The position numbers and the translations under genes were made by a program. 33,935 nt of DNA from contig PKEY01000072.1 in NCBI GenBank assembly GCA_002919265.1, positions 1-33,935 on the forward strand, read 5' to 3'. Under the pieces are notes generated by a model that did not search any database, had not been told where the DNA came from, and saw only the letters and a program-made list of their open reading frames with translations. This document shows positions 7,928-17,237 of the stretch, one piece after another. Within the stretch, counting starts at the first letter, position 1. Each line of letters begins with the position of its first letter. The DNA is from Hyphomicrobiaceae bacterium (GTDB lineage Bacteria; Pseudomonadota; Alphaproteobacteria; Rhizobiales; Hyphomicrobiaceae).

Positions 7928-9160
7928 TTACCCGAGTTTCACCTGACCAATGCCCACGAGCTTGGCGTAGACCATGTACAGGATGGCTGTTGCCGTGAGC
8001 AGCAACACACCCAGTGCCGCGGCGAGCCCCCAGTTCGCGCTGGATGTCGTGTAGAAGGCGATGAAGTGCGCCAGCATCTGGTCGTCAGCACCGCCGACGA
8101 GCGCTGGGGTCACGTAGTAGCCGAGCGCCATGATGAACACGAGCAGCACGCCCGCGCCGACGCCGGGTAGCGTTTGCGGCAGGTAGACCCTAATGAAGGC
8201 GATCGCCGGGTGGGCGCCGAGAGACAAGGCGGCCCGCATGTAGGTAGGCGGAATAGCCTTCATGGTCGCGACCATTGGCAGGATCATGAAGGGCAACAGA
8301 ACGTGCGTCATCGCCACAATGACGCCGGTGCGGTTGAAGATCAGGCGAACCGGCCCGCTTGTGATGCCGAGCGCCTGCAGCATGTCGTTGACGAGCCCCT
8401 GGTCCTGCAGAAGCACGATCCACGCGGCTGATCGCACGAGCAAGGAGGTCCAGAACGGGAGCAGCACGAGGATCATCAATAGGCCGGCGATGCGCTTTGG
8501 CGCGTTGGCCACGAGGTAGGCCACGGGAAAGCCGAGTATCAGGGCAAGCACCGTGACAGTTGCCGAAATCAGCAGCGTGCGGCCGAGAACCTGCAGATAA
8601 AGGGACCTTTCGGGCGGACGACGGACGATCTTGTCCTTTTCATTCCTTTCCAGGTCGAGCGCGGTCAGCAGGTAGTAGTCGGTGAATGGCCCCGCAGCCT
8701 GGGAAATGGCGATCCACGTCTTGCGGTCGCCCCAGGCGGGATCAATTTCGATGAGACGCGCGCGCCAATCGGCCGGCTCGTCCGTCTGGCGGCGCAGCTC
8801 GCGCGCCGTGTTCATGACCAGGCTGCGGCCGTTATCCAAAGCATAGTTCAGCCGACGCGCTGCAACGGCAATCGTGCGCTCCTGTGCGGATTGCCGAATA
8901 TCCTCGGCGAGTGCCCGATACATCTCGGGCGTCGGCTCCGAGACGCGATCCCAGACCCAAACCTTCGTCAGCGCGGTCGTACGCGGCCAGACTTCGGACA
9001 GCTCCGTATCCACCAGCGAGCGCCGCAGCATGTCGCCGATGGGGAGAACGAAAAAGACAAGAAGGAAAAGGAAAAGCGGTGCGACAAGCGCAAAGGCAAT
9101 GAGCCGGCGGCGGCGCTCGGCCCGCTTTAGATCTCGAAGTAATGCCTTTTGTGGATCCAT
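7928..9160 (-). CDS. Polyamine-type ABC transporter permease (PotB/PotH-like)
   Basis: First permease of the importer, 410 aa with the chosen start. It is longer than E. coli PotB because a periplasmic segment of about 150 residues sits between helix 1 (about 22-45) and helix 2 (about 190-215), a layout seen in many alphaproteobacterial PotB-like proteins. The EAA-type loop (MRAALSLGAHPAIAFIRVYL) lies in the C-terminal half. An upstream in-frame GTG at 9190 would add ten residues, but it lies inside a stable hairpin, so the ATG at 9160 (MDPQKALLRDL) is preferred; its ribosome binding site (GGTAAG) is weak. The gene is followed directly by the second permease. Confidence 0.9.
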   Translation of the reverse strand: MDPQKALLRDLKRAERRRRLIAFALVAPLFLFLLVFFVLPIGDMLRRSLVDTELSEVWPRTTALTKVWVWDRVSEPTPEMYRALAEDIRQSAQERTIAVAARRLNYALDNGRSLVMNTARELRRQTDEPADWRARLIEIDPAWGDRKTWIAISQAAGPFTDYYLLTALDLERNEKDKIVRRPPERSLYLQVLGRTLLISATVTVLALILGFPVAYLVANAPKRIAGLLMILVLLPFWTSLLVRSAAWIVLLQDQGLVNDMLQALGITSGPVRLIFNRTGVIVAMTHVLLPFMILPMVATMKAIPPTYMRAALSLGAHPAIAFIRVYLPQTLPGVGAGVLLVFIMALGYYVTPALVGGADDQMLAHFIAFYTTSSANWGLAAALGVLLLTATAILYMVYAKLVGIGQVKLG

Positions 9161-9172
9161 CCGCTTACCGAC

Positions 9173-9203
9173 AAAAACAGCCGGGAGCACGTGCCCCCGG
9201 CTG
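9173..9203 (-). terminator. Terminator-like hairpin between binding-protein and permease genes
   Basis: On the minus strand the RNA would read CAGCCGGGGGCAC followed by GUGCUCCCGGCUG and then UUUUUGU. The arms (9178-9203) pair along their whole length with one G-U pair, realistically as an 11-bp stem with a 4-nt loop, followed by five U residues. It lies 12 nt after the binding-protein stop and just before the first permease start. This is the form of a partial terminator or 3'-stabilising hairpin that lets the binding protein be made in excess of the permeases, as is known for other ABC operons such as malE-malF. Confidence 0.75.
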
Positions 9204-9214
9204 CCGCAATCACG

Positions 9215-10273
9215 TCAGTTCTGAGCTGCCCAAGTGTTGAAGCGCTCGGTCAAGCGATCGATGTTCTCGATCCAGAACCGGTCCGAGATGTGCACCGCAT
9301 TCTTGAGGTTGTCCGGGTGCGTCGGCAGGTCGGTCAGCCGCTTCGGATCGATCTTCTCGTTCGCCTTAACGTTGGTGACACCGTAGGCGATGTGGTCGGG
9401 CAGCTTCGCCTGGTTCTCGGCGCGGCCGGCGAATTCGATGAACTTGTAGGCGTCGTCAACGTTCGGTGACGTCTTCAGGATAACCCAGCTGTCGAGTGTG
9501 AACAGCGAGCCGTTCCACTGAATGCCGAAGTTGCGCTTGTCCTCGCGGTTCGCGGCGTCGATGCGGCCATTGTAGGCAGAGGTCATGACGACCTCACCGG
9601 AGGCCAGGAGCTGCGGCGGCTGGGCGCCGGACTTCCACCAGATGAGATCCTTCTTGATGGTGTCCAGCTTCTTGAAGGCCCGCTCAATGCCTTCCTCGGT
9701 GGAAAGCACCTTGTAAACGTCGGCCGGCGGCACACCATCAGCCATCAGAGCGATTTCGAGGTTCGTCTTCGGTCCCTGACGGAGAGCGCGCTTGCCCGGG
9801 AACTTCTGCGTATCGAAGAAGTCGGCCCAGCTGGTTGGCGGCGTCTTCAGCTTGTCTTTGTCGTAGGCGAGGACGAAGTTGTAGAGAATGTTGCCGACGC
9901 CGCATTCATGCTGGGCTTCGGGGATGTAGCTGTCCTTGCCGCCGACGCGATCCCAGTCGATCGTGAGGAACATGCCCTCGTCGCAGCCGATCTCGAGCTC
10001 CTCGCTCTCGACCTGCACCACGTCCCAGCCAGAGTCAGTGCCGCCCTGCACCTTCGACCTCAGCACGCCGACGCCGCCATCCCAGCTCTCGTCGATCATC
10101 TGGATGCCGGTGGCAGCTTTGAACGGCTCAAAGAAAACTTTCTTCTGCGCTTCCTGATAGGCGCCGCCCCAGGACACGACAGTCAGCGGCCGGTTCGCCC
10201 AGGCGCCAAAGGCCACCAAGCCAACGCTGGCCGCAGCAGCCGCTGCCAGCAATACTTTTCTTTTCGATGTCAT
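9215..10273 (-). CDS. Polyamine-type ABC transporter substrate-binding protein (PotD-like)
   Basis: Periplasmic receptor of the importer, 352 aa. The signal peptide is MTSKRKVLLAAAAAASVGLVAFGAWA (about residues 1-26). The mature protein begins with TVVSWGGAYQEAQKKVFFEP, the typical first strand and loop of the spermidine/putrescine-binding family (bacterial solute-binding family 8). Later stretches such as VVMTSAYNGR and DSWVILKTSPNVDDAYKFI also fit that family. The ATG at 10273 is preferred over a TTG at 10291 because its ribosome binding site GGGAGGG lies within the extra six codons. The gene follows the ATPase gene after 94 nt and precedes the intercistronic hairpin. The ligand could be a polyamine or another small cation. 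Confidence 0.93.
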   Translation of the reverse strand: MTSKRKVLLAAAAAASVGLVAFGAWANRPLTVVSWGGAYQEAQKKVFFEPFKAATGIQMIDESWDGGVGVLRSKVQGGTDSGWDVVQVESEELEIGCDEGMFLTIDWDRVGGKDSYIPEAQHECGVGNILYNFVLAYDKDKLKTPPTSWADFFDTQKFPGKRALRQGPKTNLEIALMADGVPPADVYKVLSTEEGIERAFKKLDTIKKDLIWWKSGAQPPQLLASGEVVMTSAYNGRIDAANREDKRNFGIQWNGSLFTLDSWVILKTSPNVDDAYKFIEFAGRAENQAKLPDHIAYGVTNVKANEKIDPKRLTDLPTHPDNLKNAVHISDRFWIENIDRLTERFNTWAAQN

Positions 10274-10367
10274 ACACACCCTCCCAAACAAAAGGGACCT
10301 AAGTCTTTATCTGCACGCCGATTTCCGGTGCGGCCACAGACAGGAAAAGCACAGTATTCTTCCTGCT

Positions 10368-11453
10368 TCACAGCGGCAAGGCGCGTCCGTCGACCTCCCG
10401 CCACGAGATCGATACCTCAGACCCTACTGTGAGGCCTTCGCCGCCAATGACTGGCGCCTTGACGATAAAATCGTCCCGCCCGAGGGCATTGAGCCGCACG
10501 CGCAGGTGGTCGCCGTGGTAAATCACTTCGAGGACACGGCCAGAGAAGTTGTTTGCAGCCGACCCGTTGGGCTGATTGAGGCGCAGGCGTTCCGGCCTAA
10601 GCGAAACCAGGACACGATGGCCAGCCGCGACGCCGGGGCCGGCTTCGGCGATAACCTTGCTGCCGTCGGCCACCACCACCGATGCCATGCCGTCAGCCAC
10701 TCTCTCGACGGTGCCTTCGAGGCGATTGTTCTCACCAATGAACTGCGCGACGAAGGCTGTATCGGGATGCTCATAGATCGTGCGCGGATCGGCGATCTGC
10801 TGGATGCGCCCCTCGTGGAACACGGCGATGCGGTCCGACATGGTGAGCGCTTCGCTCTGGTCGTGCGTCACGTAAACGACGGTCACGCCGAGTTGATCGT
10901 GCAGCTGCTTGATCTCGTACTGCATATGCTCGCGCAGCTGCTTGTCGAGTGCGCCGAGCGGCTCGTCCATCAGCACCAGCACCGGCTCGAAAACGAGGGC
11001 GCGAGCCAGCGCCACACGCTGCTGCTGCCCGCCTGAGAGTTGGGAGGGCAAACGGTCGCCGAGCTGGGGCAGGCGCACCATGGCAAGCGCCCGGGCAACT
11101 TTCTCTCGAATGACGGCCTTGGGAACACCACGCACCTCCAGCGGGAAGGCGAGATTTTCCGCCACCGTCATATGCGGGAAAAGGGCGTAGTTCTGAAACA
11201 CCATACCGAGGCCGCGTTTATGAGGCGGCACCCGCGTGATGTCCTTGCCCTCGAGCGTGATGACACCGCGCGTGGGGGTCTCGAAGCCGGCAAGCATCAT
11301 GAGTGTGGTCGTCTTCCCCGAACCCGAGGGGCCGAGGAGCGTCAGAAACTCTCCGCGCCGCACCTCGAGATCCAGCCCGGCGACGACCAGCACAGAACCG
11401 TCATAGGTCTTATCGACCTTGTCGAAGCGAACGAAGCCTTCGGATACCCCCAT
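10368..11453 (-). CDS. Polyamine-type ABC transporter ATP-binding protein (PotA-like)
   Basis: Cytoplasmic ATPase that drives the importer, 361 aa. All nucleotide-binding motifs are intact: Walker [10 protein letters not shown] (41-49), Q-loop in [12 protein letters not shown] (about 85-96), signature LSGGQ (139-143), Walker B ending LMDEP with D163 and E164, and the switch histidine H197 in VTHDQSEA. About 120 further residues form the C-terminal TOBE-type regulatory domain common to PotA and MalK relatives. It is the first gene of the minus-strand operon (ATPase, receptor, permease, permease). The start ATG at 11453 has only a modest AGG upstream. A long hairpin (11495-11521) lies in its upstream region. 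Confidence 0.95.
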   Translation of the reverse strand: MGVSEGFVRFDKVDKTYDGSVLVVAGLDLEVRRGEFLTLLGPSGSGKTTTLMMLAGFETPTRGVITLEGKDITRVPPHKRGLGMVFQNYALFPHMTVAENLAFPLEVRGVPKAVIREKVARALAMVRLPQLGDRLPSQLSGGQQQRVALARALVFEPVLVLMDEPLGALDKQLREHMQYEIKQLHDQLGVTVVYVTHDQSEALTMSDRIAVFHEGRIQQIADPRTIYEHPDTAFVAQFIGENNRLEGTVERVADGMASVVVADGSKVIAEAGPGVAAGHRVLVSLRPERLRLNQPNGSAANNFSGRVLEVIYHGDHLRVRLNALGRDDFIVKAPVIGGEGLTVGSEVSISWREVDGRALPL

Positions 11454-11494
11454 CGAACCTACGATTTTCTATACAAGTGAAGATGCATCGGGCT

Positions 11495-11521
11495 GCCCGA
11501 TCCGGCACGACCGGATCGGGC
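11495..11521. other. Perfect hairpin in the divergent potA-dacF intergenic region
   Basis: GCCCGATCCGG at 11495-11505 pairs perfectly with CCGGATCGGGC at 11511-11521 across a 5-nt loop. No T run follows on either strand, so it is a poor intrinsic terminator. It lies 42 bp upstream of the ABC ATPase start and about 235 bp upstream of dacF, in a 302-bp intergenic region in which I see no gene. It could be a leader structure or a protein-binding dyad. Confidence 0.55.
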
Positions 11522-11755
11522 GTCGTTTAGCAGGGGATTGTTTCACCGGCAATTAGATCAAACAATCGCATGTGGCGCCGCGCTTGAGCCGGCAAGGTTC
11601 TGCCCCCATCTGAAGGCCGGCGGGCTGCGAAAGCTCCCGCCGTTGATCTTCCTGGAAAGAATCGGTTCAGGTTACACCCCCGCCAGCATTGACGCGCTGG
11701 GTCGGGGGACATGATAGTCTAACAGGTCTCGCCTCAGCCTGCCGACTGGAGCGCC

Positions 11756-12955
11756 ATGACTGCACTTGCACTGCAGAAGGGAACGCCTTGGCCCATCCGC
11801 TGCATGCAGCTTGCGATGGCTGTGGTCGTCACGTGGACATTCGTCGTAGCACCGGCATTGGCTCAGGGATTTCAGACGCGGGCCAAGCAAGCCATCCTGA
11901 TCGATGCCGACACTGGCGCCGTTCTTTTCGAGCGGAACGCTGACGAACGTATGCACCCCGCCAGCATGAGCAAGCTGATGACGCTGGTGATGGCCTTCAA
12001 GGCCCTCCGGTCGGGGCGCCTCAAGATGGAGGACGAGATCGTCATGAGCGTCAACGCCTGGCGCAATGGCGGGGCGCCCTCCGGCACGTCGGCGATGATG
12101 GTGCCCGTTGGCGAGAAGGTGACGGTCTCCGAGCTGCTGCAAGGCATCATCGTCCAATCCGGCAACGATGCGTCCATCGCCATTGCGGAGACTCTGGCGG
12201 GCACGGAGGAGGCCTTCGCCGAGCTCATGACGAAGCATGCGCGCGAAATCGGCCTCACATCCTCGACCTTCAAGAATTCAACGGGCCTTTATCACCCGGA
12301 GCACCTGATGACGGCGCGAGACCTCGCATTGCTCGCCAAGCACGTCATTCAGGAATATCCCGAGTTTTACCCCATGTTCGCGCAGCCGGATTTCCGCTAC
12401 CGGCGGCATCGCTTCATAAACCGCAACCCGCTTCTCAACGCGGATCTCGGGGTCGATGGGCTTAAGACTGGCTACATTAAAGAGAGCGGTTACGGGATCG
12501 TCGCCTCGGCCAAACAGGACAACCGGCGGCTTATCGTGGTGGTAAACGGGTTGGACACGGCAGCGGCACGCCGGGAGGAAGCCCGGAAATTGCTGGAATG
12601 GGGCTTCCGGGCCTTTGGCGAGTTCCGGCTGTTCAACGAGGGTGAAGTCGTCGCGCGCGCCCGCGTTTGGGGAGGCGATCAGTTCTACGTTCCACTTACG
12701 GGCGGTCCGGATGGTGTGCAGGTGTGGCTGCCTCGGGCCGTGGCGAACCAGCAGCTGAAAGCGGAGATTATCTACGACAGTCCCTTGAAAGCGCCTATCA
12801 AGAAGGGCGACCCCGTTGCCAAACTGCGGGTGAAGAGTGCGTGGAACACAACCAGTGAGGTTCCGCTTTACGCTGCCGAGGACGTCGCGAGAGCGGGCCC
12901 CATGCGGCGCGGCCTTGACACACTCGCCTATATGGCTTTCCGGTGGATTCCTTGA
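11756..12955 (+). CDS. dacF: D-alanyl-D-alanine carboxypeptidase (DacF/DacC, PBP5/6 type)
   Basis: Low-molecular-weight penicillin-binding protein that removes the terminal D-Ala from peptidoglycan pentapeptides in the periplasm. The 399-aa product has a signal peptide (hydrophobic core about residues 17-35, cleavage near VAPALAQ). It contains the complete serine-peptidase S11 set: S70-x-x-K73 in HPASMSKLMT, S135-G-N137, and K237-T-G239 in DGLKTGYIKESG. A C-terminal PBP5 beta-rich domain (about 285-380) follows, and the tail ends in a weakly amphipathic segment, FRWIP, that may touch the membrane. The start has TGGAG five bases upstream. It heads the run dacF-tmk-holB-metG-tatD, a neighbourhood common in Hyphomicrobiales. 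Confidence 0.96.
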   Translation: MTALALQKGTPWPIRCMQLAMAVVVTWTFVVAPALAQGFQTRAKQAILIDADTGAVLFERNADERMHPASMSKLMTLVMAFKALRSGRLKMEDEIVMSVNAWRNGGAPSGTSAMMVPVGEKVTVSELLQGIIVQSGNDASIAIAETLAGTEEAFAELMTKHAREIGLTSSTFKNSTGLYHPEHLMTARDLALLAKHVIQEYPEFYPMFAQPDFRYRRHRFINRNPLLNADLGVDGLKTGYIKESGYGIVASAKQDNRRLIVVVNGLDTAAARREEARKLLEWGFRAFGEFRLFNEGEVVARARVWGGDQFYVPLTGGPDGVQVWLPRAVANQQLKAEIIYDSPLKAPIKKGDPVAKLRVKSAWNTTSEVPLYAAEDVARAGPMRRGLDTLAYMAFRWIP

Positions 12956-13007
12956 GGGTGGGCGCCCGGGACAGGCGCGCTCTAGCGCGTGACAGACGAG
13001 GCGTGCC

Positions 13008-13682
13008 ATGGCGAGAGGCAAGTTCATCACGTTCGAAGGCGGGGAGGGCGCCGGCAAGTCCACCCAGGCACAGCTGCTCGCCGAACGCCTGAAAGCCCGC
13101 GACATCCAAGTGGTGCTGACCCGCGAGCCGGGCGGCTCTGCCTTCGCCGAGCAGGTGCGTGAGCTGATCCTCGGCTCGAATACCGCAGATCACGGACCGC
13201 TTGCCGAGGCTCTGCTTTTCAGTGCGGCACGCGCGGACCATCTGGAGCGGACAATACGGCCGGCCCTTGAGGCGGGCCAGTGGGTGATCTGTGACCGGTT
13301 TGCCGACTCGACCCGCGTGTATCAAGGCGTCGCCGGGGGACTTCCCAAGGCCATCATCGAGGCGCTCGAGCGGATTGTCGTGGACGACACGGTGCCTGAT
13401 CTCACGATCGTGCTCGATCTTCCGGCAACCGACGGACTTGCCCGGGCCCGCGGGCGCGGCAACAACAACTCGAGAGCAAATGCAGGCGGGCCATCCGACA
13501 ACTACGAGGACCGGCCGCTTTCCTTCCATGAAAGGCTGCGCGACGGATTCCTGATGATCGCTACGGCCGAGCCGGAACGGTGCGTCGTGGTTGATGCGCT
13601 GCAATCCCAGGAGGAGGTCGCCGCGCAGGTCTGGAACACCGTCGAAATTCGGCTGCTGCAACAGCAGCAACAGAGTGACTGA
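13008..13682 (+). CDS. tmk: Thymidylate kinase
   Basis: Phosphorylates dTMP to dTDP with ATP in the cytoplasm, an essential step to dTTP. The 224-aa product has the P-loop FEGGEGAGKST with K17, the substrate-binding DRFADSTRVYQG motif (residues about 99-110), and a LID region with RARGRG near 146-151. The LID insert, rich in Asn, Ser and Gly, and a Gln-rich C-terminus make it slightly longer than the usual 205-215 aa. The start follows dacF after 52 nt. The stop overlaps the next start (TGATG), so translation is coupled to holB, the DNA polymerase delta-prime gene, the classic tmk-holB pairing. Confidence 0.96.
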   Translation: MARGKFITFEGGEGAGKSTQAQLLAERLKARDIQVVLTREPGGSAFAEQVRELILGSNTADHGPLAEALLFSAARADHLERTIRPALEAGQWVICDRFADSTRVYQGVAGGLPKAIIEALERIVVDDTVPDLTIVLDLPATDGLARARGRGNNNSRANAGGPSDNYEDRPLSFHERLRDGFLMIATAEPERCVVVDALQSQEEVAAQVWNTVEIRLLQQQQQSD

Positions 13683-14824
13683 TGGCGCGCGCTTCCCGTG
13701 TTCAAGAAATCGAAGTTGCGCCGGAGGCGGACCGTCTTGAGGGTTTTCCGCACCCGCGTGAGACGCGGCAGCTGTTTGGCCACGTAGCTGCCGAGCGGGA
13801 GCTTGCGGCAGCGCTTGGATCGGGCCGCATCCATCACGCCTGGTTAATTGCCGGTCCTGAAGGGATCGGCAAGGCGACGCTCGCCTATCGCTTCGCAGCC
13901 TACGCATTGGCCGAGCCGGAAGCCCGTGGTTTTGTATCAGTCTCGCTGGAGCTGCCGGAAAACACTCAGGCGCTTCGCATGGTGCGGGCCATGTCACATC
14001 CTGGGCTTCTGGTCATCCGGCGGCCGTGGGATCCGAAGAACAAGCGCTTCGCCACCAATATTCCGGTCGATGAGGTGCGGAAGCTCAGGGCGTTCCTGGC
14101 CCACACCGCTGGCGGGACGACCGGGAGTGGCAGCAGCATTGAGCGCGTTGTCATCGTCGACCAAGCCGACGAGCTCAACGTTTCCTCCGCCAATGCCCTG
14201 CTGAAGTCGCTCGAGGAGCCGCCGCCGCGCACGCTCTTCCTGCTGATCACGTCGCAGCCCGGACGGCTCCTGCCGACGATCCGCTCTCGCTGTCGGGCGC
14301 TGACGCTCGCGCCGTTGGCACCTCAGGATTTGCGTGCCGCAGCCGAGCAGGCCCTGGCAGCTGCTGATGTACAGAGCCCCGCAGAAGATGCGGACTGGCC
14401 GCGCCTCATTCATCTCGCACGGGGCAGCGTGCGTCGCTTGCTTGCGCTCGCGACGACCGACGGTCTTGAGCTGGCGCAACGCGTCTTTTCCATTTTCGAG
14501 CTACTTCCGAAGGTCGACTGGGCCGCGGCTCATGCGTTCGGGGAGGAGCTGTCGAATGCCGCCAACGAGCAGCGATTCGAAACCTTTTTCGACCTGCTTC
14601 TGGACATGAGCGCGCGGCTTGCCCGCGCGGCGGCAACCGGCGAGGGAGATCCTCAGGAGATTGCCCTCGCGCGGCGACTGATCCCGGAGGGCAGGCTTGC
14701 CTCGTGGGCGGAGCTGTGGGAAACAGTCGTGCGCGAGAAAGCCGAGACACTCGCGCTCAACCTCGATCGCAAGAATCTTATCTTGGAGACCCTCTCCCGC
14801 CTTGAGGGAGCCTCCCGCCGCTGA
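13682..14824 (+). CDS. holB: DNA polymerase III subunit delta'
   Basis: Clamp-loader subunit that helps open the beta sliding clamp during replication. The 380-aa protein has an AAA+ fold with a P-loop-like GPEGIGKAT (about residues 58-66) after the HAWLI strand. It also has the Walker-B-like [10 protein letters not shown] with the following [19 protein letters not shown], which is the delta'/gamma signature, and the sensor-1-like [18 protein letters not shown]. The four-cysteine zinc module of E. coli delta' is absent from the stretch between P-loop and Walker B, which is usual in alphaproteobacteria. It overlaps tmk by 1 nt and is followed by metG. Confidence 0.93.
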   Translation: MARASRVQEIEVAPEADRLEGFPHPRETRQLFGHVAAERELAAALGSGRIHHAWLIAGPEGIGKATLAYRFAAYALAEPEARGFVSVSLELPENTQALRMVRAMSHPGLLVIRRPWDPKNKRFATNIPVDEVRKLRAFLAHTAGGTTGSGSSIERVVIVDQADELNVSSANALLKSLEEPPPRTLFLLITSQPGRLLPTIRSRCRALTLAPLAPQDLRAAAEQALAAADVQSPAEDADWPRLIHLARGSVRRLLALATTDGLELAQRVFSIFELLPKVDWAAAHAFGEELSNAANEQRFETFFDLLLDMSARLARAAATGEGDPQEIALARRLIPEGRLASWAELWETVVREKAETLALNLDRKNLILETLSRLEGASRR

Positions 14825-14874
14825 GCATGTTGCGACAGGGCGGCCCGGCTCGCCTCTCAGATAGAAGCGAACCC

Positions 14875-16440
14875 ATGGCTGCGCCGAAAAATTTCTACAT
14901 AACGACGGCCATTTCGTACCCCAACGGCGCCCCGCACATTGGGCACGCCTACGAGGCCATCGCCACCGATGCCATCGCCCGTTTCGAGCGGCTGGATGGC
15001 AAGGATGTCTTCTTCCTTACGGGTACGGACGAGCACGGCCTGAAGATGAAGCAGACGGCGGCCAGGGAAGGCCTCACCCCGCGTGAGCTCGCCGACCGTA
15101 ATGCTCCGCGCTTCCAGGCCATGGTGAAGGCGCTCGACATTTCCAACGACGACTTCATCCGCACCACGGAGGAGCGCCACTACCGCTCTTGCGAGGAAAT
15201 CTGGCGCCGCATGGAGAAGGCGGGGGATATTTATCTCGCGAAATATGCGGGTTGGTACTCGGTTCGTGACGAGGCCTACTACGCCGAGAGCGAGACGACC
15301 GTCGGCGAGGATGGCATTCGCCGTGGCCCCCAGGGAACGCCGGTCGAGTGGACGGAGGAGGAATCCTACTTTTTCCGCCTGTCGGCCTACCAGGATCGGC
15401 TGCTCGCTCTATACGACGCCAATCCCGATTTCATCCTGCCGCCTGAACGGCGCAACGAGGTCATCAGCTTCGTGAAGGGCGGGCTCGAAGATTTGTCGAT
15501 CTCGCGCATGACGCTTGACTGGGGTATCCCTGTTCCCGGCAACCCCAAGCATGTGATGTACGTCTGGGTCGACGCGCTGACCAACTACATCACGGGCGTC
15601 GGCTTCCCGGACGAGAACCATCCGCGTTGGCGTTACTGGCCGGCCGACCTGCACGTCATCGGCAAGGATATCCTGCGCTTCCACGCCGTCTATTGGCCCG
15701 CCTTTCTTATGTCGGCCGGGCTGCCCGTGCAGCACCGCGTCTTCGCCCACGGCTTCCTGTTCAACCGCGGGGAGAAGATGTCGAAGTCCGTGGGCAACGT
15801 CATCGATCCATTCGATCTGGTGAAGGCCTACGGCGTCGACCCGCTACGCTACTTCTTCCTGCGCGAGGTGGTCTTCGGGCAGGACGGCAACTACAGCCAC
15901 GAGGCCATCGTAAATCGCATCAACGCGGATCTGGCGAACGACCTTGGCAACCTGGCCCAGCGTTCGCTGTCGATGATCTACAAGAACTGCGGCGGGACCA
16001 TCCCGGAGCCGGGCGCGTTCAGCGATGCGGACAGGGCAATTCTCGACGCCACGGATGCGCTTTACGCGCAGGCGCGGGCCGCCATGGACCGGCAGGGTAT
16101 CAAGCAATACCTCGATGCCGTCTGGACGGTCGTCGCCGATACGAACCGCTACTTCGCCAGCGAGGAGCCCTGGGCCAAGCGTAAGACCGACTTCAAGCGC
16201 ATGGAAACCATCCTCTATGTGACGGCGGAGGTCGTGCGGCAGGTGGCCATTCTTGCACAGCCGGCGATGCCAAGCTCTGCGAGCAAGCTGCTCGACCTGC
16301 TCGGGCAGGATGCTGACGCCCGCACCTTCGCTGCGCTGGGACCGAAGGGGCGCCTCAAGCCGGGGACCAAGATACCTCAGCCCACGGCAGTGTTTCCGCG
16401 GTACGTCGAGCCGGAAGACGCGAAGGAAGACAAGGCCTGA
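14875..16440 (+). CDS. metG: Methionyl-tRNA synthetase
   Basis: Class I aminoacyl-tRNA synthetase that charges tRNA(Met). The 521-aa product has HIGH at residues 21-24 ([11 protein letters not shown]) and KMSKS at 301-305 ([10 protein letters not shown]). The connective-peptide region has no zinc-knuckle cysteines, and there is no C-terminal tRNA-binding extension, as in the shorter alphaproteobacterial form. An upstream in-frame ATG at 14827 would add 16 residues but has no ribosome binding site; the ATG at 14875 begins [18 protein letters not shown], where the conserved catalytic fold starts. The stop overlaps the tatD start by one base, so the two are coupled. Confidence 0.97.
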   Translation: MAAPKNFYITTAISYPNGAPHIGHAYEAIATDAIARFERLDGKDVFFLTGTDEHGLKMKQTAAREGLTPRELADRNAPRFQAMVKALDISNDDFIRTTEERHYRSCEEIWRRMEKAGDIYLAKYAGWYSVRDEAYYAESETTVGEDGIRRGPQGTPVEWTEEESYFFRLSAYQDRLLALYDANPDFILPPERRNEVISFVKGGLEDLSISRMTLDWGIPVPGNPKHVMYVWVDALTNYITGVGFPDENHPRWRYWPADLHVIGKDILRFHAVYWPAFLMSAGLPVQHRVFAHGFLFNRGEKMSKSVGNVIDPFDLVKAYGVDPLRYFFLREVVFGQDGNYSHEAIVNRINADLANDLGNLAQRSLSMIYKNCGGTIPEPGAFSDADRAILDATDALYAQARAAMDRQGIKQYLDAVWTVVADTNRYFASEEPWAKRKTDFKRMETILYVTAEVVRQVAILAQPAMPSSASKLLDLLGQDADARTFAALGPKGRLKPGTKIPQPTAVFPRYVEPEDAKEDKA

Positions 16441-17237
16441 TGCTCGTCGATCATCATTGCCACCTCGACTTTCCGCAGTTCGCGGCCGAGCGGGATCAAG
16501 TCATTGCCCGCGCGGCTGCGGCCGGGGTGGGCGTCATCGTCACCATCTCAACGAGCATCCGCAGGCTGCCGGAGCTGCTGAAAATCGCAGAGGCCTATCC
16601 CAACGTCTTCTGCTCTGTCGGCACGCATCCGCACGTTGCGCACGAAGAATTGGATATTCCGGTCGAGGAGATCGTGCGGCTGTCGGAGCATCCGAAGGTT
16701 GTTGCGATCGGCGAAGCGGGGCTCGACTACCACTACAAGAACAGCACGCCTGAGGCTCAGGCCGAGGGCCTGCGCCGCCATATTGCAGCGGCGCGCATTA
16801 CCGGCTTGCCGCTGGAGATCCACTCCCGCGAGGCAGACGAGGACATGGCCTGCATCCTTGAGGAGGAGCACGCGAAGGGGCCCTTCCCGGCGATCCTTCA
16901 CTGCTTCACCGGCGGACGTGACCTCGCCATGAGAGCGCTGAAGCTCGGGGTGATGATCTCATTCTCCGGCGTAGTCACCTTCCGCAACTCGGACGAACTG
17001 CGCTCAATCGCGGCTGAAGTTCCGCTCGACCAAATGCTTGTCGAGACCGATGCGCCATTCCTGGCGCCTGTCCCGCTGCGCGGAAAGACGAATGAGCCGG
17101 CCTTTGTCGTTCACACGGCGGAGGTGCTCGCCAAGGTCAAAGGCGTAACTCCGGAGGAGCTCGCCAAGGCGACGACGGAGAATTTCTTCCGCCTGTTCAC
17201 GAAAGTGCCGCGTACGGAGTTAGCGCCTGCGGCATGA
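16440..17237 (+). CDS. TatD/YcfH family metal-dependent hydrolase (putative DNase)
   Basis: Cytoplasmic TIM-barrel metalloenzyme of the TatD family, 265 aa, the usual size. Metal-ligand motifs are present in order: H6-x-H8 in [12 protein letters not shown], the Glu in IGEAGLDYHY (about residue 97), His in LEIHSREAD (about 128), His in ILHCFTGG (about 154), and Asp in LVETDAPFLAP (about 204). Family members have 3'-5' exonuclease or DNase activity; which one this protein has is not shown. It overlaps metG by 1 nt and the next gene by 4 nt (ATGA), an order widely conserved in alphaproteobacteria. Confidence 0.92.
   Translation: MLVDHHCHLDFPQFAAERDQVIARAAAAGVGVIVTISTSIRRLPELLKIAEAYPNVFCSVGTHPHVAHEELDIPVEEIVRLSEHPKVVAIGEAGLDYHYKNSTPEAQAEGLRRHIAAARITGLPLEIHSREADEDMACILEEEHAKGPFPAILHCFTGGRDLAMRALKLGVMISFSGVVTFRNSDELRSIAAEVPLDQMLVETDAPFLAPVPLRGKTNEPAFVVHTAEVLAKVKGVTPEELAKATTENFFRLFTKVPRTELAPAA

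Noticed and set aside
11527..11712. A 61-aa minus-strand open frame upstream of dacF
   Set aside because: No ribosome binding site, no recognisable domain, and composition like random GC-rich sequence.
12798..13997. A 399-aa minus-strand open frame across dacF, tmk and holB
   Set aside because: Runs opposite three well-supported housekeeping genes and shows no protein-like features.
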